Below, piece by piece: positions 53,675-62,475 of a stretch of 64,000 bases of DNA. Origin of the DNA: Aldehydirespirator sp965117015 (GTDB taxonomy: Bacteria; Actinomycetota; Acidimicrobiia; Acidimicrobiales; Aldehydirespiratoraceae). A program made the position numbers and the translations under genes. Under the pieces are notes generated by a model that worked only from the letters and a program-made list of their open reading frames with translations, searched no databases and was not told the DNA's origin. The first letter of the stretch is position 1. Each line of letters starts with the position of its first letter. Where the stretch lies: positions 1,612,001 through 1,676,000 of the forward strand of contig OZ220747.1 in the NCBI GenBank assembly GCA_965117015.1. The letters run 5' to 3'.

Positions 53675-55060
53675 CTAGCGGGGCAGGTCGATCCGGGCCA
53701 GCCAAAGCCCGGCCGCGTCGAGCTCAGCGGGGGTGGGCAGGTTGTCCGGGTGGGTGAAGAGCCGCCGCAGCCCGTCGGTCCCGGCCCGCTCTACCACCCC
53801 CGCGGCGAAGGCGGCTCCCCGCTCGTACTGGGTCTGGTCCAGCTCCAGGCCGAGGAGCCGCTCCACGAACCGGTCGGATGCGCTGGCCTCCACCCGATGA
53901 CGTCGCAACGCCTCGGACAGGCGGTCGTACGAGCCGATCAGGTCGGCGCCGATGCGGTCCATGGTGAAATCGACGTAGCCGGTGATGGCCGCCACCAGCG
54001 CGGTCATCTGCGGCAGGAGCGCTTCCTGGGCCGGTGACCGCACCGCTCCCAGGAGGGCGTCGGGGCTGCCGAGCTCCGACTGGAGCCGTGCGAACGCCTC
54101 GGGGCCGGCCGTGCCCGGGTCGAAGTCGCCCAGCAGCTCCTCGATGCGCCGGGGGTTGGTCTCAAAGGCGGACGCATGGCGCAGCAGCAGGTCGCTGACC
54201 GCGTCGCGCACGTGATCCACCCCGAACACGGCGCAGTAGACGGCCTCATGAACGCACACCCAAAGGCGGACGTCGTCGGGGTCGAGCGACCACTCCCGGC
54301 TGAACTCGTCGACGTTGGGCAGGGCGATCAGCATCGGCTTGCCAGCCGGGCGGGGCACCGGCAGCACGTACCCGCCGAGGGCATGCTGCGCGAGGCGACC
54401 CACCATGGCACCGGTGGTGAGGGCCAGCATGGTGGGGCCGATCATCTTGGAGATGCCGGCCAGCATGGCCGCCATCGGGTCGTCGGGCGTGTCGTCGAGA
54501 TCCGGCCCCAGGCTTGCCGTTATCGACTTGTTGAGCGCACCGAACAGGCCCTCGTAGTCGCTGACGGTGCGGTCCGACCAGCCGGCGCGGTTCACCACCT
54601 CGACCCGCAGCGCCGCCCCCGGCGCCGGCTGCAGTCCGGTGGCATCGGCCACCCGCAGCTCGGCCACCCGCACGAGCTGTTCGATGGTGATGCGCTGGGA
54701 CGGGTCGATGTTGGGCTCCGAGACCCCGCCGCAGGCGATGGCCCGGCCCACCTCGCGGGCCTGGTTGGCCCCGGGCGCGGCCGACTGCAGCGTCCGCATC
54801 AGGTCCCCGATCAGGGGAATGTCGCCCAGCCCGCCGAAGCCGCCCGGCCCGCCGAAGCCCCCGGGCTCGTCCGTCTCGCCGGTCTCACCCAAGTCGCCGA
54901 GGCCCTCCAGACCCTCCAGGCCTTCCAGACTCTCAAAGCCTTCCAGGCTCTCTAAGCCTTCCAGACCCTCCAGACCCTCCAGGTCTTCCAGACCCTCTAT
55001 GCCCTCCAGGCCCTCGAAGGGATCATCGGGCCCGCCCTCTGTTGGCGGATCGCCGCTCAT
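53675..55060 (-). CDS. DUF2342 zincin-like protein with altered metal motif
   Basis: 461 aa. Residues 15-58 are a low-complexity LEG/LEGLES run, encoded by imperfect 9-15-bp repeats (54895-55020), followed by a Gly/Phe-rich linker and IPLIGDLMRTLQS. The body matches DUF2342 (zinc-dependent metalloprotease-like, F420-associated): LTTGAMVGRLAQHALGGYVLP, ALPNVDEFSREWSLDPDDVRLWVCVHE. The family HExxH is His271-Glu-Ala-Val-Tyr275 here, so one metal ligand is lost. It may be a structural or inactive member. ATG has a TACGAT box 6 nt upstream. Confidence 0.75.
   Translation of the reverse strand: MSGDPPTEGGPDDPFEGLEGIEGLEDLEGLEGLEGLESLEGFESLEGLEGLEGLGDLGETGETDEPGGFGGPGGFGGLGDIPLIGDLMRTLQSAAPGANQAREVGRAIACGGVSEPNIDPSQRITIEQLVRVAELRVADATGLQPAPGAALRVEVVNRAGWSDRTVSDYEGLFGALNKSITASLGPDLDDTPDDPMAAMLAGISKMIGPTMLALTTGAMVGRLAQHALGGYVLPVPRPAGKPMLIALPNVDEFSREWSLDPDDVRLWVCVHEAVYCAVFGVDHVRDAVSDLLLRHASAFETNPRRIEELLGDFDPGTAGPEAFARLQSELGSPDALLGAVRSPAQEALLPQMTALVAAITGYVDFTMDRIGADLIGSYDRLSEALRRHRVEASASDRFVERLLGLELDQTQYERGAAFAAGVVERAGTDGLRRLFTHPDNLPTPAELDAAGLWLARIDLPR
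54895..55020. repeat. Short in-gene repeats coding LEG/LESLEG
   Basis: Imperfect CCCTCCAGA/CCTTCCAGG units of 9-15 bp inside the DUF2342 gene. All keep frame. Confidence 0.7.
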
Positions 55061-55066
55061 GAGGGC

Positions 55067-55072
55067 ATCGTA
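55067..55072 (-). promoter_or_regulatory. -10 box TACGAT of the DUF2342 gene
   Basis: Minus-strand TACGAT lies 6 nt before the ATG at 55060. Confidence 0.4.
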
Positions 55073-55139
55073 GGGGGGTGAAGCTCAGTTGTGCTGCCCG
55101 CGGCCAGCGCAGATCCGCGATCATCCGTCGCCTGCGGCC

Positions 55140-56195
55140 ATGACCCGGGTGGTGGTGACCGGCGCCCACGGCTCCGTGGGGCGTCGTGTCATAACCCGGC
55201 TGGCCCAGCGTCCGGAGGTGGCCGTCGTCGCCATCGACAAGGACGCTCCGGCCGCACCGTACACGTCGGTCACCACCAAGCAGGTGGATCTGGCCGACGC
55301 CGACCTGGCCGCCCTGTTCTCCGGGGCAGACGCAGTAGTGCACCTGGCTTCTACGGTGACCGCTGGCACGCTCAACCCCGCCGAGGCCGAGTTGGAGGCC
55401 GCCCTGCTGCACCGCGTGCTCGACGCTCTCGCCGCGGTCGATGTCGGTCATCTGGTGGTGATGTCGTCTGCGATGGTCTACGGCGCCTGGAAGGACAACC
55501 CGGTGCCGATCACCGAGGACGCCCCGGTCAGGCCCAACCCCGACTTCGACTGGGCCGTGCAGCGGCACCGGCTGGAGAGGCTGGCCCAGCAGTGGGCACT
55601 GGCCCCCGGCCGGTCCGTCACCGTGCTGCGACCCGCGGTCACGGTCTCCGAGGACCGTCTGGGCCAGCTGGCCAACACGCTGCGAGCGGCCCGATCGGGC
55701 GTGGCGGCCGACGGCGATCCACCGGTGCAGTACCTGCACGCCGACGACCTGGCCGAGGCCGTGGTCACTGCGGTCAACGTCGGCTACGACGGGATCCTCA
55801 ACGTCGCACCCGACGGCTGGATCCCGCCCGACACTCTGGCAGACCTCGAGGGTCCCCGCCCCCGGCTGCGGGCGCCGTCGCATCTGGTGAGGATCCTGAG
55901 CGCGCTGCGCTGGCGCTGGGGTCTGGCCCCGACGCCGCCGGGGGTCGTGCCCTACACCACCCACGGGTGGGTGGTGGCCAACGACCGGCTGCGAGCGCTG
56001 GGATGGCGAGCGGCCCACAGCAACGAGGAGGCGTGGGTGGTCTCGCACGAGCCCCGCCCGCTGGAGTCTCTGCCGGCCCGGCGCCGCCAGGAGCTGCTGC
56101 TTGCCGCCGCGGCGGCGCTGCTGGCCTCCGGCGTGGTCGCCGCAGTCCTGATCGTGAGATCCCTGCGCCGGCACCGCCGCTCGGTCCGTCCCTGA
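55140..56195 (+). CDS. NAD-dependent epimerase/dehydratase family protein
   Basis: 351 aa, extended SDR. N-terminal Rossmann motif VTGAHGSVGRRV (GxxGxxG), ADAVVHLAS, MSSAMVYG; the YxxxK position is unusual, with the DFDWAVQRHRLE segment where Tyr-x3-Lys is expected, so catalytic capacity is uncertain. The C-terminus ends in a hydrophobic helix (LLLAAAAALLASGVVAAVLIV) and a basic tail, suggesting membrane attachment. ATG chosen because the Rossmann strand begins there. Confidence 0.72.
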   Translation: MTRVVVTGAHGSVGRRVITRLAQRPEVAVVAIDKDAPAAPYTSVTTKQVDLADADLAALFSGADAVVHLASTVTAGTLNPAEAELEAALLHRVLDALAAVDVGHLVVMSSAMVYGAWKDNPVPITEDAPVRPNPDFDWAVQRHRLERLAQQWALAPGRSVTVLRPAVTVSEDRLGQLANTLRAARSGVAADGDPPVQYLHADDLAEAVVTAVNVGYDGILNVAPDGWIPPDTLADLEGPRPRLRAPSHLVRILSALRWRWGLAPTPPGVVPYTTHGWVVANDRLRALGWRAAHSNEEAWVVSHEPRPLESLPARRRQELLLAAAAALLASGVVAAVLIVRSLRRHRRSVRP

Positions 56196-56205
56196 GTTCC
56201 ACCAT

Positions 56206-56211
56206 TACGAT
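56206..56211 (+). promoter_or_regulatory. -10 box TACGAT of moaE
   Basis: TACGAT lies 8 nt before the GTG at 56220, no Shine-Dalgarno. Confidence 0.4.
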
Positions 56212-56219
56212 GTTTCATA

Positions 56220-56720
56220 GTGCTCGCACCCCCTGACACCGGCGACACCTGGCTCGGGCTGTCATCCGATCCGCTGCCGTCAGCGGACATGGCCGCGTGG
56301 GTGGTGCTGCCCAACTGCGGCGCGGTGGTGCAGTTCAGCGGCACGGCGCGCGACCACTCGACCGACCGGCCCGGCGTGGACCTCCTGCACTACGAGGCCT
56401 ACGAGGATCAGGTCGAGCCCCGACTCCGGTCGATCGCCGCCGAGATGCGAGCCCGCTGGGACGACCTGGGACGGGTGGCGATGCTGCACCGGGTGGGACC
56501 GGTGGCGGTGGGCGAGCCGGCGGTGGTGGTGGCCGTCTCCTCCCCCCACCGGGACGCCGCCTTCGAGGCGGCCCGCTTCGCCATCGACACCCTCAAGACC
56601 ACGGTTCCCATCTGGAAGCGGGAGCGATGGCAGGGAGGCGAGAGCTGGGGGCTGGAGGCCCAGCACATCGTCGACGTGGCTGCCGACACCGGGACGGCCA
56701 TCGCCGAGAGCGCCCGATGA
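56220..56720 (+). CDS. moaE: Molybdopterin synthase catalytic subunit
   Basis: 166 aa. MoaE motifs: VQFSGTARDHS, LHYEAYEDQVEPRL, MLHRVGPVAVGEPAVVVAVSSPHRDAAFEA, and IWKRERWQGGESW with the catalytic lysine of the KKE/KRE box. It inserts sulfur into precursor Z with MoaD. No moaD or moaC in the window. GTG start; the stop overlaps the next gene (ATGA). Confidence 0.9.
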   Translation: MLAPPDTGDTWLGLSSDPLPSADMAAWVVLPNCGAVVQFSGTARDHSTDRPGVDLLHYEAYEDQVEPRLRSIAAEMRARWDDLGRVAMLHRVGPVAVGEPAVVVAVSSPHRDAAFEAARFAIDTLKTTVPIWKRERWQGGESWGLEAQHIVDVAADTGTAIAESAR

Positions 56721-56968
56721 GAGGCTCGGTGCTGCTGGTGGTGGCCTCGCTGGGCCTGGCCACGGTCGGTTCGATGCTGCTGTGGGTGGCCCGCAGGATC
56801 ACCTGGCGCCGCCCGGTCCCCTTCCTCAGGCAGCTCAAGGCCGTGTCGGCGGGACGTTCCGTCGGCCCCGCCAGCGGGATCTCCAGGCTCGATCCGCTGA
56901 AGCCTGATCACCCGGTGGAAGCCGCCGCGGACGCGACCGGGGACGCGCCCGCCGTCTCGGAGCGCTGA
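56717..56968 (+). CDS. Small membrane protein of unknown function
   Basis: 83 aa with one N-terminal membrane helix (VLLVVASLGLATVGSMLLWVA) and a polar tail. ATG overlaps the moaE stop by 4 nt, and the stop is 3 nt before the mreB start, so it is translationally coupled between them. Not recognised. Confidence 0.6.
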   Translation: MRGSVLLVVASLGLATVGSMLLWVARRITWRRPVPFLRQLKAVSAGRSVGPASGISRLDPLKPDHPVEAAADATGDAPAVSER

Positions 56969-56971
56969 GCC

Positions 56972-57976
56972 CTGCCCCGCGACCTGGCCATCGACTTGGG
57001 CACGGCCAACACCCTGGTGTACGCCCGCGGGCAGGGAGTGGTGCTGAACGAGCCGTCGGTGGTGGCCCTCAACACCAACACGAACGAGCTGCTGGCGGTG
57101 GGCCACAAGGCTCGCCGGATGCTGGGACGCACACCCGGCCATATCGTGGCCCGCCGGCCGCTGCGCAAGGGCGCCATCACCGACTTCGAGATCACTCAGG
57201 ACATGATCCGGATCCTGCTCAGGCAGGTGGGGGTGAGCAGGATCAACCGGGCCCGCGTGGTGGTGTGCGTGCCGTCGGCGATCACCGCGGTCGAGCGGCG
57301 GGCCGTTCAGGAGGCCGCCCGCCGGGCCGGTGCCATCGAAGTGCGGCTGATCGACCAGCCCATGGCCGCGGCCATCGGCGCCGGCCTGCCCATCGATGAG
57401 CCGGTCGGGTCGATGGTGATCGACATCGGAGGCGGCACCACCCAGACCGCCCTGCTCAGCCTGGGCGGGATCGTGGCCCTGGAGGCGGTGAGGGTGGGCT
57501 CGTTCGACATCGACGACGCCGTCCAGGCCCACATGCGGCGCGAGTACGGCATGGCCATCGGCGAGCCCACCGCGGAGCACACCAAGATCGTGGTCGGCTC
57601 GGCCGCGCCGACCCGCAGCGAGACCGCGGCCGAGATCCGCGGCCGGGAACTGATGTCGGGAATGCCCAAGACCACGGTGGTGACCCCGGAGGAGATCCGC
57701 CGGGCGATCGAGGAGCCGGTGACCGCCATGGTCGACTCGGTGCTGAGCTGCCTGTCGCAGTCACCCCCCGAGCTGGCTCAGGACCTGATCGCCCGGGGCG
57801 TGTTCCTCGTCGGCGGGGGAGGGCTGCTCAGGGGGATGGACATCCGGCTGTCCCGGGAGATGTCGCTGCGGGTCCGGCGGGTCGACGCCCCGCTGGAGAC
57901 GGTGGTGCGGGGCGCGGGCCGATGCCTCGAACAGCTCGGCATGGACTTCTCGATCTTCAGCGACGACTTCGAGTAG
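56972..57976 (+). CDS. mreB: MreB/Mbl actin-like rod-shape protein
   Basis: 334 aa. Phosphate 1 motif IDLGTANTLVY, VVCVPSAITAVERRAV, phosphate 2 MVIDIGGGTTQTALLSLGG, and VFLVGGGGLLRGMD. The frame opens at 56969 and contains no ATG, GTG or TTG before the nucleotide-binding Asp of IDLGT. A TTG at 56996 would delete that Asp, so the CTG at 56972, with GGAG about 9 nt upstream, is the likely start. Forms filaments that guide wall synthesis. It is co-directional with moaE and the small membrane protein. Confidence 0.85.
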   Translation: MPRDLAIDLGTANTLVYARGQGVVLNEPSVVALNTNTNELLAVGHKARRMLGRTPGHIVARRPLRKGAITDFEITQDMIRILLRQVGVSRINRARVVVCVPSAITAVERRAVQEAARRAGAIEVRLIDQPMAAAIGAGLPIDEPVGSMVIDIGGGTTQTALLSLGGIVALEAVRVGSFDIDDAVQAHMRREYGMAIGEPTAEHTKIVVGSAAPTRSETAAEIRGRELMSGMPKTTVVTPEEIRRAIEEPVTAMVDSVLSCLSQSPPELAQDLIARGVFLVGGGGLLRGMDIRLSREMSLRVRRVDAPLETVVRGAGRCLEQLGMDFSIFSDDFE

Positions 57977-57984
57977 CTGTCACT

Positions 57985-58352
57985 CCCGCTCCCGCTCCTG
58001 TTCGCTTCGCTCACGGGCCGCTCGGGCCCTGTGGCTCCCGCTCCTGTTCGCTTCGCTCACGGGCCGCTCGGGCCCTGTGGCTCCCGCTCCTGTTCGCTTC
58101 GCTCACGGGCCGCTCGGGCCCTGTGGCTCCCGCTCCTGTTCGCTTCGCTCACGGGCCGCTCGGGCCCTGTGGCTCCCGCTCCTGTTCGCTTCGCTCACGG
58201 GCCGCTCGGGCCCTGTGGCTCCCGCTCCTGTTCGCTTCGCTCACGGGCCGCTCGGGCCCTGTGGCTCCCGCTCCTGTTCGCTTCGCTCACGGGCCGCTCG
58301 GGCCCTGTGGCTCCCGCTCCTGTTCGCTTCGCTCACGGGCCGCTCGGGCCCT
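57985..58352. repeat. Tandem array of a 46-bp unit, 8 copies
   Basis: GTGGCTCC marks units at 58031, 58077, 58123, 58169, 58215, 58261 and 58307, exactly 46 bp apart, with one more copy ahead from about 57985. Units are virtually identical and contain CGCTTCGCTC and ACGGGCCGC. No spacers. The last unit encodes the C-terminus and stop of the HEAT gene on the minus strand. A solitary copy lies at 45213. It fills the whole gap after mreB; nothing else is seen there. Confidence 0.9.
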
Positions 58353-59022
58353 GGCCGCGCAGCTCCGCGGCCGCGGCCCGGACCTGCTTGTCGCGGTCGG
58401 TGGACGCCCTCAGCAGCGCGGCGTCGACCTCGGGCCCGTCGAAGGGGGCGAGCGCTATCACCGCCCGGCGGCGGACCTCGGGCTTGTCGTCCAAGCCGGC
58501 CAGGATCGCTGGCAGGCCGGCAGGATCCGATATCGCGCCCAGAGCCGCGATAGCCGACTCCCGGCACAGCGCATCGGTGTGGGATCGGGCCACGCGGACC
58601 AGCGCCTCAACCACCTCGGCCGTCCCGGACCCCTGCGCACCGGTGGAGCCCGCCGAGGCGTTGCCGCTCGCCGAGATCATCTCGCCGCAGGCCCAGGCGG
58701 CGGCCTCCACCACCCGATGGTCGTCGTCGACCAGCAGGCTCGTCGCCGCGGCCGCCGCGATGTCGGCTCGATATGCGGCCAGCTCGAGAGCGGTCATCCG
58801 CACGGCTGCCGCCGGATCGTCCAGCGCGTCCTCTAGCTGTTGGGCGGCGAGATCGCCGGCCCTCTCCAACGCCCGCAGTGCACTGGAGCGCACCATCGGG
58901 TCGTCGTCGTGGAGGTACGCCCGGGCCGTGGCGGCGTCGCCGGCGTGGCCGGCCGCGGCCGCTTCCCGGCGCCGCCCGACGGCCCCGCCTGCTCGCTCGG
59001 CCTCCTGAGCCGCGGCGTCCAC
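58333..59022 (-). CDS. HEAT-repeat protein
   Basis: 229 aa, predicted all-helical. About six HEAT-like helix pairs: DDDPMVRSSALRALERAGD, DDPAAAVRMTALELAAY, DDDHRVVEAAAWACGEM, DALCRESAIAALGAISD, DKPEVRRRAVIALAPF and DRDKQVRAAAAEL. It is a protein-interaction scaffold with unknown partner. GTG start at 59022 preceded by GGAGGG at 7 nt. The last residues (QGPSGP) and the stop come from the 46-bp repeat. Downstream of the small membrane protein on the same strand, 23 nt apart. Confidence 0.75.
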   Translation of the reverse strand: MDAAAQEAERAGGAVGRRREAAAAGHAGDAATARAYLHDDDPMVRSSALRALERAGDLAAQQLEDALDDPAAAVRMTALELAAYRADIAAAAATSLLVDDDHRVVEAAAWACGEMISASGNASAGSTGAQGSGTAEVVEALVRVARSHTDALCRESAIAALGAISDPAGLPAILAGLDDKPEVRRRAVIALAPFDGPEVDAALLRASTDRDKQVRAAAAELRGQGPSGP

Positions 59023-59045
59023 CCGCTCGACCCTCCGCTCGGCCT

Positions 59046-59423
59046 CTAGGAGATGGCCTGCTCGAGCAGGAAGCCGGCCACCACCACCAGCAGCCCCACC
59101 AGCGCGGCGAGCGCGAAGCCGATGCCCACCACCAACACGATCAGCACCACCAGCGCCAGCAGTCGCTGCCACCACTGCGGGTAGGCCTTCGGCCCCACCA
59201 CCGGGCGGGGCACGGCCCGCCGGGCCAGCCCCAGGACCCGCAGCACGTCGATCAACCGGATGCGGCGCCTAGGGCGGGGCGGCCCCGCCGACCGGAGGGC
59301 CGTCCGCGCCGTCCGGAGCATTGTCCCGGCCGACCGGCGGGCCGAGCGGACGATCCGCGACCACATCTTGTCGCCTGCTGGTGCGGGTTGGGCAGCTTCG
59401 CCGGTGGTCGGGGCTGTCGCCAT
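59046..59423 (-). CDS. Small membrane protein, unknown function
   Basis: 125 aa. Basic, Pro/Arg-rich first 85 residues, then a long hydrophobic stretch (LLALVVLIVLVVGIGFALAALVGLLVVVAGFLL), one or two helices. Pairs with the HEAT gene in one transcript. Divergent from the PDZ-Lon gene. ATG at 59423; a longer frame exists but would overlap the divergent promoter. Confidence 0.55.
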   Translation of the reverse strand: MATAPTTGEAAQPAPAGDKMWSRIVRSARRSAGTMLRTARTALRSAGPPRPRRRIRLIDVLRVLGLARRAVPRPVVGPKAYPQWWQRLLALVVLIVLVVGIGFALAALVGLLVVVAGFLLEQAIS

Positions 59424-59495
59424 GGCGGTACCTTGGGGTCCGGCGCCGCGGGAGTGAACGGCGCCGAGCGAAGACGACTGGACGGTTCGCCACGC

Positions 59496-59501
59496 TAGCT
59501 T
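59496..59501 (+). promoter_or_regulatory. -10 box TAGCTT of the PDZ-Lon gene
   Basis: TAGCTT lies 5 nt before a CTG at 59507; it is the only promoter-like box near the open frame. Confidence 0.3.
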
Positions 59502-59506
59502 CCCCA

Positions 59507-60679
59507 CTGCCGACTTCCCCGGCGCCGGACCCGCCTCCGCCGGGAGGGCTGCCGCCCCCGCCGCCCCCGCCGCCCCCGCCGACCCCGACTCGCCGTCGCC
59601 GGTTCAGATCGGGCCTAGGGCTGACCCTCATCGGCGTGGTCGTCGTGCTGGCGGGGCTTGCCGCCGGGGTGTACTTCGCGCCGGCCCAGTGGGCCGGCCG
59701 GTTGCTGCCCGGCGACTCGGTGGTCGATGAGGGCGCGGTGGCCTTCCTGCCCGGCACCGCCATCGCCACGTCCGGTCGGGTGGAGGCCGAGGGCATCGAT
59801 GTGTTCGATCCCGAAGGCGAGATCCTGCTCCTGACCGTGGCGATCGACAGCGACCTGACCGTGCTCGACTGGATCAGGTCCTCGTTGGATGAGGCGGTCG
59901 AGCTGCGCAGCCGGGCATCGGTCTACGGCGACCGAACCGACACCGAGCAGCGAGAGCACAACCGTCACCTGATGGACAGCTCCAAGGACATCGCCACGAT
60001 CGTCGCCCTCGAACGCCTCGGCGTGCATGCCGCCGACTTCACCGGGGTGCTGTTCTTCGAGACCGTCCCGGGCGGCCCGGCCGACGGCCTGCTGGAGCCC
60101 ACCGACGTGATCCTGTCCATCGACGGCGAACCGGTCACCACGGTCGACACGCTCCGAGCGGTGTTGGCGGAGCTGGAGCCCGGCGCGGTGGCAGTGGTCA
60201 CGGTGGAGAACTCCGAGACCGACGAGCTGCGCGACGTCGAGATAACACTCGGCACCCATCCCGACGACGGCGGCCCGTTCATCGGGCTGAGTGGGGTGAC
60301 CGAGCGGGTCAGCCGGTCGCCGCTCCCGTTCGACGTCGACATCTCCTCGGGCGCGGTGGGGGGACCCTCGGCCGGTCTGGCCTTCACGCTGGTCGTGCTC
60401 GACGTGCTGTCGCAGGGCGAGCTCACCGGCGGCCAGCGGGTCGCGGTCACCGGCTCCATCCGCCTCGACGGATCCGTCGGCGATGTGGGCGGCGTCGCCC
60501 AGAAGGCGGTCGCGGCCCGGGATGCGGGCGCCAGGCTGATCATCGTGCCCGAGGCGTCGGCGGACGAGGCCCGGTCGAGCTCGGGCGATGTGCCGGTGGT
60601 CGGCGTGGCCAACCTGGACGACGCGCTGCAGGCTCTGGCCGATGTCGGGGGCGACCCCGTCGGACGCTTACTGGGCTGA
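59507..60679 (+). CDS. PDZ-Lon (S16) membrane protease, YlbL type
   Basis: About 390 aa. Proline-rich cytosolic head, one membrane helix (LTLIGVVVVLAGLAAGVYF), an extracytoplasmic domain, a PDZ domain (FETVPGGPADGLLEPTDVILSIDGEPV) and a Lon-type protease domain with Ser in GGPSAGLAFTL and Lys in GGVAQKAVAARDAGA, the S16 Ser-Lys dyad. No ATG, GTG or TTG lies in frame between the divergent gene and the membrane helix; a CTG at 59507 is my best guess, and a GTG near 59381 inside the divergent gene is the alternative. Likely degrades surface or division proteins. Confidence 0.82.
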   Translation: MPTSPAPDPPPPGGLPPPPPPPPPPTPTRRRRFRSGLGLTLIGVVVVLAGLAAGVYFAPAQWAGRLLPGDSVVDEGAVAFLPGTAIATSGRVEAEGIDVFDPEGEILLLTVAIDSDLTVLDWIRSSLDEAVELRSRASVYGDRTDTEQREHNRHLMDSSKDIATIVALERLGVHAADFTGVLFFETVPGGPADGLLEPTDVILSIDGEPVTTVDTLRAVLAELEPGAVAVVTVENSETDELRDVEITLGTHPDDGGPFIGLSGVTERVSRSPLPFDVDISSGAVGGPSAGLAFTLVVLDVLSQGELTGGQRVAVTGSIRLDGSVGDVGGVAQKAVAARDAGARLIIVPEASADEARSSSGDVPVVGVANLDDALQALADVGGDPVGRLLG

Positions 60680-60750
60680 ACTATCGTATTGGCTGACCGC
60701 AACCAGCGAGCTAGCAGGAGCAGGCGCGCCGGCGGCGGCTCGGAGGAGCC

Positions 60751-62469
60751 ATGACAGACGGCGACGGACCCGACTCCGGACACGGGTTGGACCCGAGAGC
60801 GGTGGAGGAGATCGACTTTGCCAAGGTGCGCCGCGGCTACGAGCCCGACGCCGTCCGCGCTCGGCTGAGCGAGGCCGCCGAGGAGATCCGCCGGCTGAAC
60901 ACTCTGGTCGGCTCGCTGTCGGACCGGATCACCGAGCTGGAGGCCACCCCTCCGGAGGCGCTGGAGTCGCGCCGGGTGGCGGAGGCCCTAGGCGACGAGG
61001 CCACCCGCGTCCTGCAGTCGGCCAGCGACGCGGCCCAGGTACAGATCGAGCGGGCCGAGGCCGAGCACGCCCGGATCGTCGGCGAGGCCGAGACGGCCGC
61101 GGCCGCCATCGCCGAGGAGGGCCGGGAGCGCGGCAGGAACATGGTGGTGGAGGCCCAGGCCTTCCGGGAGCGGATCCTGGTCGACCTGGCTCGCAAGCGC
61201 CATGAGCACCGGGTCGAGGTGGAGCAGCTCCGGGTGACCCGCGATCGCCTGCTGGAGGCGCTCGGCATCTTCCGCCAGGGGCTCGACGGCTGGATCGAGG
61301 AGCTGGTCCAGGCCGAGCCGCGGGCTGTGGCCGCAGCCGAGCAGGCGGGACAGCGCGTCGCGGCCCAGCCGGAGTCCACCGTCGCCGAGCTCGAGGCGGA
61401 GATCTCGACGGCCCGCCTGACTGGGATGGCCCCCGATGCGGAGTCCGGTGAAGAGGCCCCGGCCACCGACGAAGCCGCCGCCGAGGGCCCCACCGACACC
61501 GGCGCCGACGCCGACACGACGCCCGGCGAGGTAGCAGAGGGCCCCGCCGGCGCCGACGCCGACGGGCCCGGGACGCCGGATGAACTCGACGAGCCCGAAG
61601 CCGTGGGCGAGTACGTCGACCTCGAGGGCTTGACCGTCGAGCCCTCGCCGGCACCCGCCTCCGCCCCGGTACGGCTCTACGACGTCGAGGCGGAGACCGT
61701 CACGGGGTTCGACGCCGGAGCCGACCCGCAGGAGGGGCAAGCGTCCGAGGCACCCGATGATGCTGTGGCCGCCGCCTCCGATGAGGCCGAGCCCGCGGCC
61801 GAGGTACCGCCGACCGACGCCGGGGCCATCTTCGCTCGGCTGCGCTCGATCGCTTCCCAGCCCGTCGGAGAGCCAGAACCGCGGTTGTCAAAGTCCGGCG
61901 TCACTGATGGCGGCCCGGCCCCTCCGGCTGACACCCCCGACGCCGTGCACGAGTACGCCGACGAACCCGACGAACTCGCCGACGAGTACGCCGACGAGCT
62001 CGACTCCGGAGCCGGGGCTGCCACCATGCCGGCCGATCCCGACGATCTCGTCGGCGCGGCCCGGGCCGTGGCGGTGGGCGGGATCGCCCGCAGGCTCAAG
62101 CGGCTGGTCGTGGACGAGCAGGGCGACCTGCTCGACGCCGTGCGCCGCAACGGGGTCCGAGCCGTGCGCTCCACGATCACCAGCGACACCGGGGCCTACA
62201 CCCGCGCCGTCCGGGTGCCGATGCAGGACTTCGCGTCCGACATTGACGTCAGCATCGACGACGTCGACCTCGAGGCGGCCGGCAGCGCCATCCTGTCGGC
62301 GCTGGTCGAGCCGGTCCGGGAACGTCTCGGCGAATTGATCGAAGGCACCGACGATCCCGACGAGCTCACCACCGCCGTGCGATCGATCTACCGGGAGTCC
62401 CGATCGCGCCGGGCGGACACCGCAGCCGAAGCCGCCTTCTCTGCTGGCTGGCCGGAGCCGATATCGTGA
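60751..62469 (+). CDS. DivIVA-domain coiled-coil protein
   Basis: 572 aa. Residues 15-60 match the DivIVA membrane-curvature domain (IDFAKVRRGYEPDAVRARLSEAAEEI). A coiled coil covers 60-185 (RVAEALGDEATRVLQSASDAAQVQIERAEAEH). A 240-residue acidic, Ala/Glu/Asp-rich disordered linker follows, then a folded C-terminal helical domain of about 130 residues (LVGAARAVAVGGIARRLKRLVVDEQGDLLDAVRRN). Likely a polar or septal scaffold. Strong GGAGGAG Shine-Dalgarno. Confidence 0.8.
   Translation: MTDGDGPDSGHGLDPRAVEEIDFAKVRRGYEPDAVRARLSEAAEEIRRLNTLVGSLSDRITELEATPPEALESRRVAEALGDEATRVLQSASDAAQVQIERAEAEHARIVGEAETAAAAIAEEGRERGRNMVVEAQAFRERILVDLARKRHEHRVEVEQLRVTRDRLLEALGIFRQGLDGWIEELVQAEPRAVAAAEQAGQRVAAQPESTVAELEAEISTARLTGMAPDAESGEEAPATDEAAAEGPTDTGADADTTPGEVAEGPAGADADGPGTPDELDEPEAVGEYVDLEGLTVEPSPAPASAPVRLYDVEAETVTGFDAGADPQEGQASEAPDDAVAAASDEAEPAAEVPPTDAGAIFARLRSIASQPVGEPEPRLSKSGVTDGGPAPPADTPDAVHEYADEPDELADEYADELDSGAGAATMPADPDDLVGAARAVAVGGIARRLKRLVVDEQGDLLDAVRRNGVRAVRSTITSDTGAYTRAVRVPMQDFASDIDVSIDDVDLEAAGSAILSALVEPVRERLGELIEGTDDPDELTTAVRSIYRESRSRRADTAAEAAFSAGWPEPIS
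62462..62467 (+). promoter_or_regulatory. -10 box TATCGT of the UPF0182 gene
   Basis: TATCGT overlaps the end of the DivIVA-like gene and lies 8 nt before the GTG at 62476. Confidence 0.4.
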
Positions 62470-62475
62470 CCGTCA

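Noticed and set aside
57985..58352. Possible CRISPR array or coding repeat protein
   Set aside because: 46-bp units abut without spacers. Open frames through it exist in several frames only because the unit lacks stops; they have no start signals or family features.
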